From Gammaproteobacteria bacterium (GTDB lineage Bacteria; Pseudomonadota; Gammaproteobacteria; Natronospirales; REEB76), in contig DASVOS010000004.1 of the NCBI GenBank assembly GCA_036383255.1, forward strand, positions 248,001 to 312,000: 64,000 bases of DNA. The letters are read 5' to 3'. Within the stretch, counting starts at the first letter, position 1, and the number at the start of each line of letters is the position of its first letter. A model generated the notes under the pieces. It was not told the DNA's origin. It ran no database searches and saw only the letters and a list, made by a program, of their open reading frames with translations. Made by a program: the position numbers and the translations under genes. Shown here piece by piece: positions 44,466 to 56,684 of the stretch.

Positions 44466-45812
44466 CTATTTACCGATGCAGAAACTCGAGAAGATGCGTC
44501 CCAATAGGTCATCACTGGTGAACTCGCCGGTGATCTCGCTGAGGCAAAGCTGAGCCAACCTCAACTCTTCGGCGATCAACTCACCGGCGCGTGACTCCAC
44601 GTGCTGGCGCGCTTCCTCCAAGTGTTCACGCGCCCGCTTGAGCGCATCCAGGTGACGGCGGCGGGCGGTGAAGGCATCCTCGCCGAGCTGCTCGAAACCG
44701 GCGGCGCGCTTGAGATGCGCGCGCAAGAGGTCCATGCCCTGCCCCGTCTTGGCAGACACCCAGACGCTCGCCGTCCCGTCCAGCTCGTCCTCCGCCTCCC
44801 GCTGGCCCGTGAGGTCGATCTTGTTGTAGATGACCGTGGCCTTGAGGCTCCTGGGCAGCCGCTCCAGGATGTCCCGGTCGTCTTCCGTCAACCCCTGTGT
44901 GCTGTCCACCACCAGCAGCACCCGGTCCGCCTTCTCCATCTCCGTCCAGGCGCGGCGCACGCCCTCCTGCTCCACCGCGTCGCCGCTCTCCCGGAGGCCC
45001 GCGGTGTCGATGAGCTGCAGCGGCAGTCCCTCGATGTCCATGCGCTCGCGCAGCACGTCGCGGGTGGTGCCGGGGATGTCCGTGACGATGGCGGCCTCGT
45101 GGCCCGCGAGCCGGTTGAGCAGGCTCGACTTGCCGGCGTTGGGCCGGCCCGCGATCACCGCCGTGAGCCCCTCGCGCATGAGGCTGCCCTGCTTCGCGGC
45201 GGCCGCGAGCTCCTCGAAGTCGTTGCGGATGGCGGCGAGACGCCCGGCCACGTCGCCCTCGGTGAGGAAGTCTACCTCCTCGTCCGGGAAGTCGATGGCC
45301 GCCTCCACGTAGGCCCGCAGCACCGTGAGCGCTTCCACCAATATCTCCACCCGCTGGGAGAACTCGCCCCGCAGCGACCGCAGCGCGGCGCGCGCGGCTT
45401 GCTGTGAACCGCTGTCGATCAGGTCTGCGATGGCCTCCGCCTGGGCCAGGTCCAGCTTGTCGTTGAGGAAAGCCCGCTCGGAGAACTCGCCGGGCCGGGC
45501 GAGGCGCGCCCCCAGCTCCAGCACCCGGCCGAGCAGCATGTCCAGGACCACGGTGCCGCCGTGGCCGTGCAGCTCCAGCACGTCCTCGCCGGTGAAGGAA
45601 TCGGGTCCCGGGAAGAACAGCACCAGGCCCGTGTCCAGCACCTCCCCCGCCTCGTCCCTGAAGTCCCGCAGCTGCGCGCGGCGGCGCTTGGGCGCGGCGC
45701 CGGTCAGCTCATAGGCGATCACGGCGGCCTGCGGCCCCGAGACCCGCACGATGCCGATGCCGCCCCGGCCGGGGGGCGTCGCGATGGCGGCTATCGTTTC
45801 GGTGGGGCTCAT
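44466..45812 (-). CDS. mnmE: tRNA modification GTPase MnmE (TrmE)
   Basis: The 448-residue GTPase pairs with MnmG for wobble-uridine modification. The N-terminal folate-binding domain opens [22 protein letters not shown]. The G domain has GRPNAGKSS (about residues 225-233), [13 protein letters not shown] and NKID. The protein ends in the invariant CIGK motif, whose cysteine is needed for catalysis. The usual neighbour yidC is separated from it by the hydrolase-OsmC gene. It is divergent from that gene with 55 bases between. Confidence 0.96.
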   Translation of the reverse strand: MSPTETIAAIATPPGRGGIGIVRVSGPQAAVIAYELTGAAPKRRRAQLRDFRDEAGEVLDTGLVLFFPGPDSFTGEDVLELHGHGGTVVLDMLLGRVLELGARLARPGEFSERAFLNDKLDLAQAEAIADLIDSGSQQAARAALRSLRGEFSQRVEILVEALTVLRAYVEAAIDFPDEEVDFLTEGDVAGRLAAIRNDFEELAAAAKQGSLMREGLTAVIAGRPNAGKSSLLNRLAGHEAAIVTDIPGTTRDVLRERMDIEGLPLQLIDTAGLRESGDAVEQEGVRRAWTEMEKADRVLLVVDSTQGLTEDDRDILERLPRSLKATVIYNKIDLTGQREAEDELDGTASVWVSAKTGQGMDLLRAHLKRAAGFEQLGEDAFTARRRHLDALKRAREHLEEARQHVESRAGELIAEELRLAQLCLSEITGEFTSDDLLGRIFSSFCIGK

Positions 45813-45867
45813 TTGTGAAATATGTCCGCCGGGGCGAGACTCTTCCCATCATACCGTTACCGAGTAC

Positions 45868-47100
45868 ATGGCCATGCCTGGAACTCCCGTGCGCTTCCCC
45901 AATGCCGACGGCAAGCTGCTGGCGGGCCGCCTGGACCTGCCGGCCCACGGCCGGCCGCGCGCCTACGCCCTCTACGCCCACTGCTTCACCTGCGGCAAGG
46001 ACGTGCGCGCCGCCGTGAACATCAGCCGCGCCCTGGCGCGGGAGGGCATCGCCTGCCTGCGCTTCGACTTCACGGGGCTGGGCGAGAGCGAAGGCGACTT
46101 CAGCGACACCACCTTCAGCGGCAACGTGGCGGACCTCAAGGCTGCCGCGCGCTTCCTGGCCGAGAAGTACGAGGCCCCCAAGATCCTGGTGGGCCACTCC
46201 CTGGGCGGCGCCGCGGTGCTGGCGGCGGCCGCGGACATCCCGAGTTCGGTGGCGGTGGCCACCATCGGCGCGCCGGCGAACCCGGAGCACGTGGCCGGGC
46301 TCCTGGGCGACGCGCGCCAGGCCATCGAGGAACAAGGCGAGGCGGACGTGACCCTGGTGGGGCGCAAGTTCCACTTCAAGAAGGCCTTCCTGGACGACCT
46401 CAAGCAGCACCCGTGGCGCGCGAACCTCAGGAACCTGCGCAAGGCGCTGCTGGTCTTCCACTCCCCCGCCGACGGCACCGTGGACATCTCCAACGCTGCC
46501 GAGATCTTCGGCGCGGCGCTGCATCCCAAGAGCTTCATCAGCCTGAACGAGGCGGACCACCTGCTCACCCGCGAGACGGACTCGGAGTACGTGGGGCTCA
46601 TCCTCGGCGCCTGGGCCAGCAAGTACCTGGGCGAGCTCGGCATGCAGCCGCTCTCGAGCCCGGCGAACGGCGGCGAGACGCTCGTGCGCATGAACGAGGA
46701 GCACTACCGCTGTGAGGTGTACGTGGGTCCGCACCATCTCACGGCGGATGAGCCTCGCGAGTCCGGCGGCACCGACGCGGGACCGGATCCCTATGGCCTG
46801 CTCACCGCGGCGCTCGGCGCCTGCACCGCCATCACGCTGCGCCTCTACGCGGACCGCAAGCAGCTGCCGCTCAAGGGCGTGAGCGTGCGGCTCACTCACG
46901 ACAAGACTTATGCCAAGGACGTGAGCGACTGCGCGGAGACCGGCAAGGAGACGAAGATGGACGTCTTCACGCGGGAGATCGCGTTGGAAGGAGACTTGGA
47001 CGAGGCGCAGCGGGCGCGGCTGCTGGAGATCGCGAACAAGTGCCCGGTGCACAACACCCTCGAGCACAAGTCGCGCATCGACACCCGTTTAAAAAGCTGA
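45868..47100 (+). CDS. Alpha/beta hydrolase fused to an OsmC-like domain
   Basis: The 410-residue protein has an alpha/beta hydrolase (about residues 10-255) with nucleophile elbow VGHSLGGAA, RFDFTGLGESEG and a late acidic/histidine pair (NEADHLLT). It is followed by an OsmC domain (about 270-405) with the redox cysteines in LGACTAI and NKCPVH. OsmC domains reduce organic hydroperoxides. Such fusions are known, and a combined lipid-peroxide or ester-detoxifying role is likely but unproven. ATG 45868 was chosen because the sequence upstream overlaps mnmE; ATG 45874 is an alternative. A foldback repeat follows. Confidence 0.88.
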   Translation: MAMPGTPVRFPNADGKLLAGRLDLPAHGRPRAYALYAHCFTCGKDVRAAVNISRALAREGIACLRFDFTGLGESEGDFSDTTFSGNVADLKAAARFLAEKYEAPKILVGHSLGGAAVLAAAADIPSSVAVATIGAPANPEHVAGLLGDARQAIEEQGEADVTLVGRKFHFKKAFLDDLKQHPWRANLRNLRKALLVFHSPADGTVDISNAAEIFGAALHPKSFISLNEADHLLTRETDSEYVGLILGAWASKYLGELGMQPLSSPANGGETLVRMNEEHYRCEVYVGPHHLTADEPRESGGTDAGPDPYGLLTAALGACTAITLRLYADRKQLPLKGVSVRLTHDKTYAKDVSDCAETGKETKMDVFTREIALEGDLDEAQRARLLEIANKCPVHNTLEHKSRIDTRLKS

Positions 47101-47121
47101 GTATCGAAATGAAATCGGCTA

Positions 47122-47242
47122 AAAGCGTCGCGAGCGAAGGCAGGGCTAGGCACGCGAGGCGAGCAGGAGGGAGTGCACTCTGATGTGCATGACCGACTGC
47201 GAGTCCGAAGCGCAACAACGCCCTGCCGAGCGCAGCAGCTTT
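47122..47242 (+). repeat. Foldback repeat, second full 121-bp copy
   Basis: This copy is nearly identical to the one at 39614-39734. Three substitutions separate them, and the inner loop reads TCTGAT instead of ATTTGA while its stem is kept. The flanks CGGCTAA and TTAGTCG pair with each other although they differ from the flanks of the other copy. It lies between two convergent genes and ends exactly at the yidC stop codon. Confidence 0.9.
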
Positions 47243-48912
47243 TAGTCGTTCTTCTTGGATTCTTTCTCAATCACGCGATTGATGTAGCGCTGCTGCGCGA
47301 TGGTGATGATCGAGTTCGCCAGGTAGTACAGCACCAGGCCCGACGGCAGCACGATGTAGAGCGCCACCAGCGCGATCGGCATGATCTTCATCATCATGGC
47401 CTGGGTCTTGTCCGGCGGCTGCGGCTGCAGGTGGGTCTGGATGAACATGGCGACGCCGTACACCACCGGCAGCACGTAGAACGGGTCCGGCGCAGAGAGG
47501 TCGTGGATCCATAGCATCCAGGGCGCGTGGCGCAGCTCCACGCTGTCCACCAGCACGTAGTAGAGCGCGAAGAAGATCGGGATCTGGATGACGGTAGGCA
47601 GACAGCCGCTGGCCGGGTTGATCTTCTCCTTCTTGTACAGCTCCATCATCGCCTGGCTGAGTTTCTGGCGGTCGTCCTTGTAGCGCTCCTGCAGCGCCTT
47701 GATGCGCGGCCCCACCTGCCGCATCTTCGCCATGGAGCGGCCGCTGATCTCGTTGAGCTTGTAGGTGGCGGCCTTGATGAGCAGCGTCAGCAGCAGGATC
47801 GACCAGCCCCAGTTGCCGACCCACTTCTCGATGTGCTCCAGCAGCCAGAACAGGGGCTCCGCCAGGATGGTGAGCTTGCCGTAGTCCACCGTGAGCTCGA
47901 GGTTCGGCGCCACCGACGCGAGCTTGGTCTGCAGCTTCGGGCCCACGTACAGCGTGGCCGGGAAGTCCGCCGCCGCGCCCGGCGCCACGGTCTTCTGCGC
48001 GCTCACGCTGCCGGTGACGAAGCGTCCCTCCCCCGCCGGCTTGCTGTAGTAGAGGTTCTTCTGCTGCCCGGCCGGGATGATCGCCGCCAGGAAGTAGTGC
48101 TCCACCACCGCGGTCCAGCCGCCGTCCACGCTCTCGGAGACGGGCTGCTCGGCGACCTTGGGGAAATCTTCCTGCTTGTAGCCTTCCGCGCCGCGCATGG
48201 CGAAGCGCTGGTAGTCGTAGTGGCCGGCGCCGCTGAACAGTCCGGTCTTGGGCGCCGTGTAGCGGTTCTGCCACTGCAGCCAGGCGCTGCCGGTCCAGGG
48301 CGCCTTGCCCTGGTTCTGCACGGAGTAGTCCACGCCGATCTGGTAGCTGCCGCGTCCCAGGGTGTAGGTCTTCACCACCGTGAGGCCGTGTCCGTCGCTC
48401 CACGTGAGCGCCACCTTGAGGGTGTCGGCGCCGTCCGCCAGGAGGTACTCGGCTTGGGGCGCGCTGTAGACCGCGTCCGCCGCGGGCGCCTCGCCCTGCG
48501 CGGCCTGCAGGCCCCCCTGCAGCACCAGCAGCGTCGCGTCGGCGTCGTCCAGCACCTGCACCCGCTGGTCCGGATCCTTGAGCGTCGCCGGGTACTGGAT
48601 CAGCGCGGCACGGCGGATGTCGCCGCCGGCGGTGTCGAGGGTCAGGTCCAGCACGTCGGTGCGCACGTGGATGGCCTGGCCCTTGGGCAGCGCCGCCGCG
48701 GCGGCCGGTGCCGTGCCGGGCGCTGCCGGCACCCCTGCCCCACTGACGGCGGCGGGCGCGTGTGCGGTGTTGGCCGGGGGCGCTGCCGCGGTGCCGGCGG
48801 CCGGTACCGACTCGGGCGCCGGGCGCGGGCCGTAGTCCAGCATCCAGGTCTGGTACAGCGCGAAGCCGATGATGGCCAGCGCGGCCAGCAGGAAGATGCG
48901 ACGGTTATCCAT
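47242..48912 (-). CDS. yidC: Membrane protein insertase YidC
   Basis: The 556-residue protein inserts inner-membrane proteins, alone or with SecYEG. It has an N-terminal helix ([19 protein letters not shown]), a large periplasmic beta domain after an alanine-proline-rich linker, and the conserved C-terminal core ([66 protein letters not shown]). The arginine of KLNEISGRS is near the hydrophilic groove. The start overlaps the yidD stop by eight bases, so yidD, yidC and the ribosomal genes form one operon. Confidence 0.97.
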   Translation of the reverse strand: MDNRRIFLLAALAIIGFALYQTWMLDYGPRPAPESVPAAGTAAAPPANTAHAPAAVSGAGVPAAPGTAPAAAAALPKGQAIHVRTDVLDLTLDTAGGDIRRAALIQYPATLKDPDQRVQVLDDADATLLVLQGGLQAAQGEAPAADAVYSAPQAEYLLADGADTLKVALTWSDGHGLTVVKTYTLGRGSYQIGVDYSVQNQGKAPWTGSAWLQWQNRYTAPKTGLFSGAGHYDYQRFAMRGAEGYKQEDFPKVAEQPVSESVDGGWTAVVEHYFLAAIIPAGQQKNLYYSKPAGEGRFVTGSVSAQKTVAPGAAADFPATLYVGPKLQTKLASVAPNLELTVDYGKLTILAEPLFWLLEHIEKWVGNWGWSILLLTLLIKAATYKLNEISGRSMAKMRQVGPRIKALQERYKDDRQKLSQAMMELYKKEKINPASGCLPTVIQIPIFFALYYVLVDSVELRHAPWMLWIHDLSAPDPFYVLPVVYGVAMFIQTHLQPQPPDKTQAMMMKIMPIALVALYIVLPSGLVLYYLANSIITIAQQRYINRVIEKESKKND

Positions 48913-49138
48913 GGCGGTGCTCCGCGAGGTGCGGCACCGGGTCGTGACCGCCGGGGTGGAAAGGATGGCAGCGCGCCAGGCGCCGCGCAGCGAGCCAGCC
49001 GCCCCTGAGGGCGCCGTGCACGCGGATGGCTTCGATCGCGTACACCGAGCAGCTGGGCTCGAAGCGGCAGCGCGTGCCGAGCAGCGGGCTCAGGGTGTAG
49101 CGGTAGAGCTGGATGAAGAGGATCAGGGCTTTGCGCAT
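48905..49138 (-). CDS. yidD: Membrane protein insertion efficiency factor YidD
   Basis: The 77-residue protein opens [37 protein letters not shown], the YidD signature with its conserved cysteines, and ends with [13 protein letters not shown]. It helps YidC insert membrane proteins. The start ATG 49138 overlaps the end of rnpA by 16 bases, and the stop overlaps the yidC start by eight. Confidence 0.95.
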   Translation of the reverse strand: MRKALILFIQLYRYTLSPLLGTRCRFEPSCSVYAIEAIRVHGALRGGWLAARRLARCHPFHPGGHDPVPHLAEHRHG

Positions 49139-49482
49139 CGCTTGATCAGTTCCTGCCAGTGCCAGTCGAGGCTCGCGCGAAGGTCGGCCGCCTCGCGCTG
49201 GCGCGCCGCGACCCGCGCCTGCACCACCACGTCCACCGCGGGCAGCAGCGCCCGGTTGAGTCGGAAGCTCTCGCGCACCGCGCGCTTGATGCGGCTGCGC
49301 TTGGCGGCGCCGGCCACGGTCTTCTTCGCCACCGCCACGCCGAGTCGCGCGCCCTCCCCGCCGTTCATGCTGGCGAGCACGACGAAACATGCATCGCTGC
49401 TCCGGGTGCCGTCGCGGAAGACGTGGTTGAACTCCGAGGGCAGGCGCAGGCGCGCCGCGCGCGGGAACGATGCGGGACGCAT
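49123..49482 (-). CDS. rnpA: Ribonuclease P protein component
   Basis: The 119-residue basic protein binds the catalytic RNA of RNase P in tRNA 5'-end maturation. It shows [16 protein letters not shown] and the RNR-type motif [16 protein letters not shown] (about residues 60-75). The gene is 20 bases downstream of rpmH and overlaps yidD, the usual order. Confidence 0.95.
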   Translation of the reverse strand: MRPASFPRAARLRLPSEFNHVFRDGTRSSDACFVVLASMNGGEGARLGVAVAKKTVAGAAKRSRIKRAVRESFRLNRALLPAVDVVVQARVAARQREAADLRASLDWHWQELIKRCAKP

Positions 49483-49502
49483 GGTCGTCCCGTCCCGTGG
49501 GC

Positions 49503-49637
49503 TTACGGGGTGAGGCGCTTGCGGCCCTTGGCGCGCCGCGCGTTCACCACCTGGCGGCCGCGCTTGGTGGCCATGCGGGCCCGGAAACCGTGGGTCTTCT
49601 TACGGCGACCCTTCTTGGGCTGGTACGTTCTTTTCAT
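49503..49637 (-). CDS. rpmH: Ribosomal protein bL34
   Basis: The 44-residue protein reads [20 protein letters not shown] and continues with [21 protein letters not shown], a complete bL34. ATG at 49637 is the correct start; the longer frame upstream is not homologous. It is the first gene of the leftward operon from the origin. Confidence 0.97.
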   Translation of the reverse strand: MKRTYQPKKGRRKKTHGFRARMATKRGRQVVNARRAKGRKRLTP

Positions 49638-49905
49638 GGCACTCGAATCCGGTAGACGTATGGCGAAAATCCGGCCGCCCAGGCGCGCCGGTAAAAGGGG
49701 CGTTATTAGACGTGTGCGGGGCGCTGCTGTCAACTATTTCCCAAGCGGTTCAGGGCTCTGGCGCATTTCATGCTTGTAAACGGCGCGTCGCATGAGGGTG
49801 TGGATAACTTGGTTTCGCCGGTATAGACTGCCTCCCGACTTCCGCGCAGCGCACACGCAGCGCCGCGTCTCCACAAAAAGATTCAGGTGAGGGGTCTCGA
49901 GAGCC
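49638..49905. other. Divergent spacer between rpmH and dnaA
   Basis: This 268-base spacer holds a perfect DnaA box on the minus strand (TGTGGATAA, 49799-49807). TATAGA (49822-49827) could be the dnaA -10 element, so the DnaA box falls at its -35 position. A run of CCGGCC/GGCGCGCC-rich sequence fills the rpmH side. Confidence 0.75.
49799..49827 (+). promoter_or_regulatory. Putative dnaA promoter overlapped by a DnaA box
   Basis: TGTGGATAA (49799-49807) is the complement of the consensus TTATCCACA. Seventeen bases after its first hexamer comes TATAGA (49822-49827). DnaA bound here would repress its own gene, as known in other bacteria. Confidence 0.55.
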
Positions 49906-51231
49906 ATGCCATCGCTTTGGACGCGGTGCGTCAGCCATTTGGAGCATGAACTCTCCGAGCAAGAGCTGAACACCTGGATACGCCCCCTCCACGCCGAAGA
50001 AGACGGCGGCACCCTGCGCCTGCTGGCGCCCAACCGCTTCGTCATGGACTGGGTCCGGGACCGCTTCCTGCCCCGCATCTCCAACCTCGCCCGTGAGCTG
50101 GCTGAAGACAAGCAGCGGCGGGTGCTGCTGGAGGTGGGCACCACCGCCGACTCCCAGGTCTCCGCCACGGTCCTGCCCGGCGCTCCGCCGGCCCCGGCCA
50201 TCCCCACCCCCGGCTCGGGCCTGAACCCCCTCTACACCTTCGAGGGCTTCGTGGAGGGCAAGTCCAACCAGTTCGCGGTGGCGGCGGCGCACCAGATCGC
50301 CGAGAACCCCGGCAAGGCCTACAACCCGCTGTTCATCTACGGCGGCGTCGGCCTGGGCAAGACCCACCTCATGCACAGCGTGGGGCACCTGATCCTGAAG
50401 CGGAACCCCAAGGCCCGCATCGCCTACGTGCACTCGGAACGGTTCGTGAACGACATGGTCCGGGCGCTGCAGCACAACACCATCAACGAGTTCAAGCGCC
50501 AGTACCGTTCGGTGGACGCGCTGCTCATCGACGACATCCAGTTCTTCGTGGGCAAGGAGCGCTCACAGGAAGAGTTCTTCCATACATTCAACGCCTTGCT
50601 GGAAGGCCAGCAGCAGGTGATCCTGACCTGCGACCGGTACCCGAAGGAGGTCGAGGGCCTGGAGGAACGGCTGAAGTCCCGCTTCGGCTGGGGCCTCACG
50701 GTGCCGGTGGAGCCGCCCGAACTCGAGACCCGGGTGGCGATCCTCATGAAGAAGGCGGTGGCGGAGGGGGTAGAGCTGCCCAGCGAGGTGGCCTTCTTCA
50801 TCGGCCAGCGCGTCAGCTCCAACATCCGCGAGCTCGAGGGCGCCCTGCGCCGGGTCATCGCGAACGCCCGCTTCACGGGCCGCGCCATCACCATGGATTA
50901 CGCCAAGGAGTGCCTGCGGGACATCCTGGCGGTCCAGGACCGGCAGGTGACCCTGGAGAACATCCAGAAGACCGTGGCCGACTTCTACCGGGTGCGGGTC
51001 AACGAGATGCTGTCCAAGAAGCGCAGCCGCTCCATCGCGCGGCCGCGCCAGGTGGCCATGGCGCTCGCCAAGGAGCTCACCAACCACAGCCTGCCGGAGA
51101 TCGGCGACGCCTTCGGCGGCCGCGACCACACCACGGTCCTGCATGCCTGCCGCAAGGTCCAGGAACTGCGGGCCGAGGACGGTAAGCTGAATGAGGATTA
51201 CGCCGCCCTGGTGAGGACGCTCACCAGCTGA
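49906..51231 (+). CDS. dnaA: Chromosomal replication initiator DnaA
   Basis: The 441-residue AAA+ ATPase binds DnaA boxes and opens the origin. The N-terminal domain (about residues 1-80) has [16 protein letters not shown] short proline-rich linker follows. Walker A is GGVGLGKTH (about 145-153), Walker B is LLIDDIQF, and sensor 2 is in the [13 protein letters not shown] region. The DNA-binding helix ends with [19 protein letters not shown] 49906 gives the normal start. The oriC region and dnaN follow. Confidence 0.97.
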   Translation: MPSLWTRCVSHLEHELSEQELNTWIRPLHAEEDGGTLRLLAPNRFVMDWVRDRFLPRISNLARELAEDKQRRVLLEVGTTADSQVSATVLPGAPPAPAIPTPGSGLNPLYTFEGFVEGKSNQFAVAAAHQIAENPGKAYNPLFIYGGVGLGKTHLMHSVGHLILKRNPKARIAYVHSERFVNDMVRALQHNTINEFKRQYRSVDALLIDDIQFFVGKERSQEEFFHTFNALLEGQQQVILTCDRYPKEVEGLEERLKSRFGWGLTVPVEPPELETRVAILMKKAVAEGVELPSEVAFFIGQRVSSNIRELEGALRRVIANARFTGRAITMDYAKECLRDILAVQDRQVTLENIQKTVADFYRVRVNEMLSKKRSRSIARPRQVAMALAKELTNHSLPEIGDAFGGRDHTTVLHACRKVQELRAEDGKLNEDYAALVRTLTS

Positions 51232-51249
51232 ACAACAGGGCAGAGCGCC

Positions 51250-51432
51250 TGTGGATTATTTGTGGGTAAAATCGGACTCCGAGTTATTCACATTCGGCCC
51301 ACAGGCTAAAGGCCTGTGACCGGCGGTCAGTTAACAGACTGCCATGTATTGCAGGTCACTGAAAAATAAGGGTTTAGAGCGATTATCCACAGCGGTATCA
51401 GGCATCTACTGCTACTGCTACGGATTTAAATC
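51250..51432. other. Probable oriC: DnaA boxes, DnaA-trio-like tract and AT-rich stretch
   Basis: Between dnaA and dnaN there are four DnaA boxes: TGTGGATTA (51250-51258, one mismatch), TGTGGGTAA (51261-51269, one mismatch), TTATTCACA (51284-51292, fits TTATNCACA) and the perfect TTATCCACA (51383-51391). Fifteen bases after the last comes CTACTGCTACTGCTAC (51406-51421), whose complement reads 3'-GAT-GAC repeats like DnaA-trios. GGATTTAAATC follows directly. The order box, GC spacer, trios, AT-rich element is that of the basal unwinding system. Confidence 0.75.
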
Positions 51433-51466
51433 TCTCTCAGATCAAATCAAGAAGACAGGTGGATAA

Positions 51467-52567
51467 ATGAAGTTCGAAGCGCTGCGGGATACCTTGCTGA
51501 AGCCGGTGCAGGCGGTGGTGGGAGTGGTGGAGCGCCGCCAGACCATGCCGATCCTGGCGAACGTGCTGCTCACGGTCACCGACAAGACCCTGTCGGTCAC
51601 GGCGACGGACCTCGAGGTGGAACTCGTGGCCCAGGCCGAGGTGGACGTGAAGGAGAAGGGCGAGGTGACGGTTCCGGCACGCAAGCTGCTGGACATCTGC
51701 CGCGCGCTGCCGGAAGGCGCGAAGGTCTCCGTGAGCCTGGAGCGGGACAAGGTCACGGTGAAGTCCGGCCGCAGCCGCTTCCTGCTGGCGACGCTGCCGG
51801 CGGCGGAGTTCCCCGCGGTGGAGGACATCAAGTCCCAGCGCAGCGTGAACCTGGCCCAGAAGAAGCTGCGGGAGCTCATCGAGCAGACCCATTTCTCCAT
51901 GGCCCAGCAGGACGTGCGCTATTACCTCAACGGCCTCCTGTTCGAGCTCTCGCCCAAGCGCATCCGCACCGTGGCCACCGACGGCCACCGCCTCGCCATG
52001 TACGACCTGGACGCGGACGTCGCGGACCTTCCGACCCAGCAGGTGATCGTGCCGCGCAAGGGCGTGCTGGAACTGCAGCGCCTGCTTACGGACAGCGAAG
52101 ATCCGGCCAAGGTCTCCTTCGGCACCAACCACGTGCGCGTGGAGCTGCCGGACCTGCGTTTCACTTCGAAGCTCATCGACGGCCGCTTCCCGGACTACGA
52201 GCGGGTGGTGCCCAAGGCAGGGGACAAGGACATCATGGCGGACCGCCAGGTGCTGCGCGATGCCCTGGGCCGCACCGCCATCCTGTCCAACGAGAAGTAC
52301 CGCGGCGTGCGCCTGCAGCTCGCGCCGAACCGCCTCAAGGTCATGGCCCACAATCCCGAGCAGGAAGAGGCCGAGGACGAGGTGGAAGTGAAGTATCAGG
52401 GAGCCGAGCTCGAGATCGGCTTCAACGTGTCCTACCTGATGGACGCCCTGAGCGCGCTGCACACCGAGCAGGTCCGCATCACCCTCACGGACTCCAACAG
52501 CAGCTGCCTCATCCGCCATCCCGACAACGACAACTGCCGCTACGTCGTGATGCCCATGCGGTTATAG
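51467..52567 (+). CDS. dnaN: DNA polymerase III beta sliding clamp
   Basis: The 366-residue clamp consists of three similar domains and tethers the polymerase to DNA as a ring-shaped dimer. Recognisable blocks are KPVQAVVGVVERRQTMPILANVLL at the start, ATDGHRLAMY in the middle, and the C-terminal VVMPMRL. The length is normal. It is followed by a hairpin and terminator before recF. Confidence 0.97.
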   Translation: MKFEALRDTLLKPVQAVVGVVERRQTMPILANVLLTVTDKTLSVTATDLEVELVAQAEVDVKEKGEVTVPARKLLDICRALPEGAKVSVSLERDKVTVKSGRSRFLLATLPAAEFPAVEDIKSQRSVNLAQKKLRELIEQTHFSMAQQDVRYYLNGLLFELSPKRIRTVATDGHRLAMYDLDADVADLPTQQVIVPRKGVLELQRLLTDSEDPAKVSFGTNHVRVELPDLRFTSKLIDGRFPDYERVVPKAGDKDIMADRQVLRDALGRTAILSNEKYRGVRLQLAPNRLKVMAHNPEQEEAEDEVEVKYQGAELEIGFNVSYLMDALSALHTEQVRITLTDSNSSCLIRHPDNDNCRYVVMPMRL

Positions 52568-52609
52568 GACGATGCGGGGATGCATCGCAGCGCTCGCGCG
52601 TAGCGCTAA

Positions 52610-52638
52610 GGCGAGTCCGGGCCTGTACCGGACTCGCC
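52610..52638 (+). other. Inverted repeat after dnaN
   Basis: GGCGAGTCCGG (52610-52620), loop GCCTGTA and CCGGACTCGCC (52628-52638) form a perfect 11-bp stem without a run of T. It stands just before the terminator and may stabilise the dnaN transcript. Confidence 0.55.
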
Positions 52639-52643
52639 GCCTA

Positions 52644-52670
52644 GAAAAAGCCCAGGATGGGCTTTTTCGT
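52644..52670 (+). terminator. Intrinsic terminator between dnaN and recF
   Basis: GAAAAAGCCC (52644-52653), loop AGGAT and GGGCTTTTTC (52659-52668) form a perfect 10-bp stem with A and T runs. It may act in both directions and reduces readthrough into recF. Confidence 0.88.
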
Positions 52671-52690
52671 TCAAAGGGGTAGCAGCGCAG

Positions 52691-56208
<3,518 letters not shown>

Positions 56209-56210
56209 AG

Positions 56211-56684
56211 GTGGACAGCCGGGCCGCCGCACCGAGACTCGTGCCGGACGGCTCCTACCTGCGCGAACTGGCGCGCCCGTGGAAGCTCCTCAGCTTCACC
56301 GCCGGCGAAGCCTGGCTGATCTACGGTGCGCTCAACTACGGCATCGGCGATTGGGATGTGGGCGACAGCCTGCTCATGGGCGGGCTCACGTACCTCACCG
56401 CCCCCTGGTGCGTGACCTTGCTGTGGACCGGCCTGCGGCGGCGCCCGCCGCGGGGCTGGCCGCTGGGCTTGCTGGCCGCGGCGGCCTTGGCTTGGGCGGT
56501 GGTGGATGGCAGCTATGTTGCCTACAACGCCGCCGTGCACCACCCGATGGACCGGCCGGCGAATTTCCTCGCCTCGCTGCCGCTCTACCTGCTCGCCGGC
56601 ATCGGCTGGTCCTGGCGCGGTTCGCTCCGTCAGCTCGGGCAGAGCCTCCTGGCGGCTAGGGCTGGCAGGCGGAGTTGGGGCTGA
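56211..56684 (+). CDS. Four-helix membrane protein of unknown function
   Basis: The 157-residue protein has about four membrane helices (FTAGEAWLIYGALNYG, LMGGLTYLTAPWCVTLLWTG, LGLLAAAALAWAVVDGSYVAY, FLASLPLYLLAGIGWSW). I do not recognise the family. GTG 56211 lies two bases after the gyrB stop; AAAGG is immediately upstream, so the ribosome site is not ideal, and GTG 56241 is an alternative. The end overlaps the convergent BNR-type gene by 29 bases. Confidence 0.6.
   Translation: MDSRAAAPRLVPDGSYLRELARPWKLLSFTAGEAWLIYGALNYGIGDWDVGDSLLMGGLTYLTAPWCVTLLWTGLRRRPPRGWPLGLLAAAALAWAVVDGSYVAYNAAVHHPMDRPANFLASLPLYLLAGIGWSWRGSLRQLGQSLLAARAGRRSWG

Noticed and set aside
52610-52638. Hairpin after dnaN as another copy of the foldback repeat
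   Set aside because: It shares no end sequence (AAAGCGTCGCG or GCAGCAGCTTT) with the repeat family.
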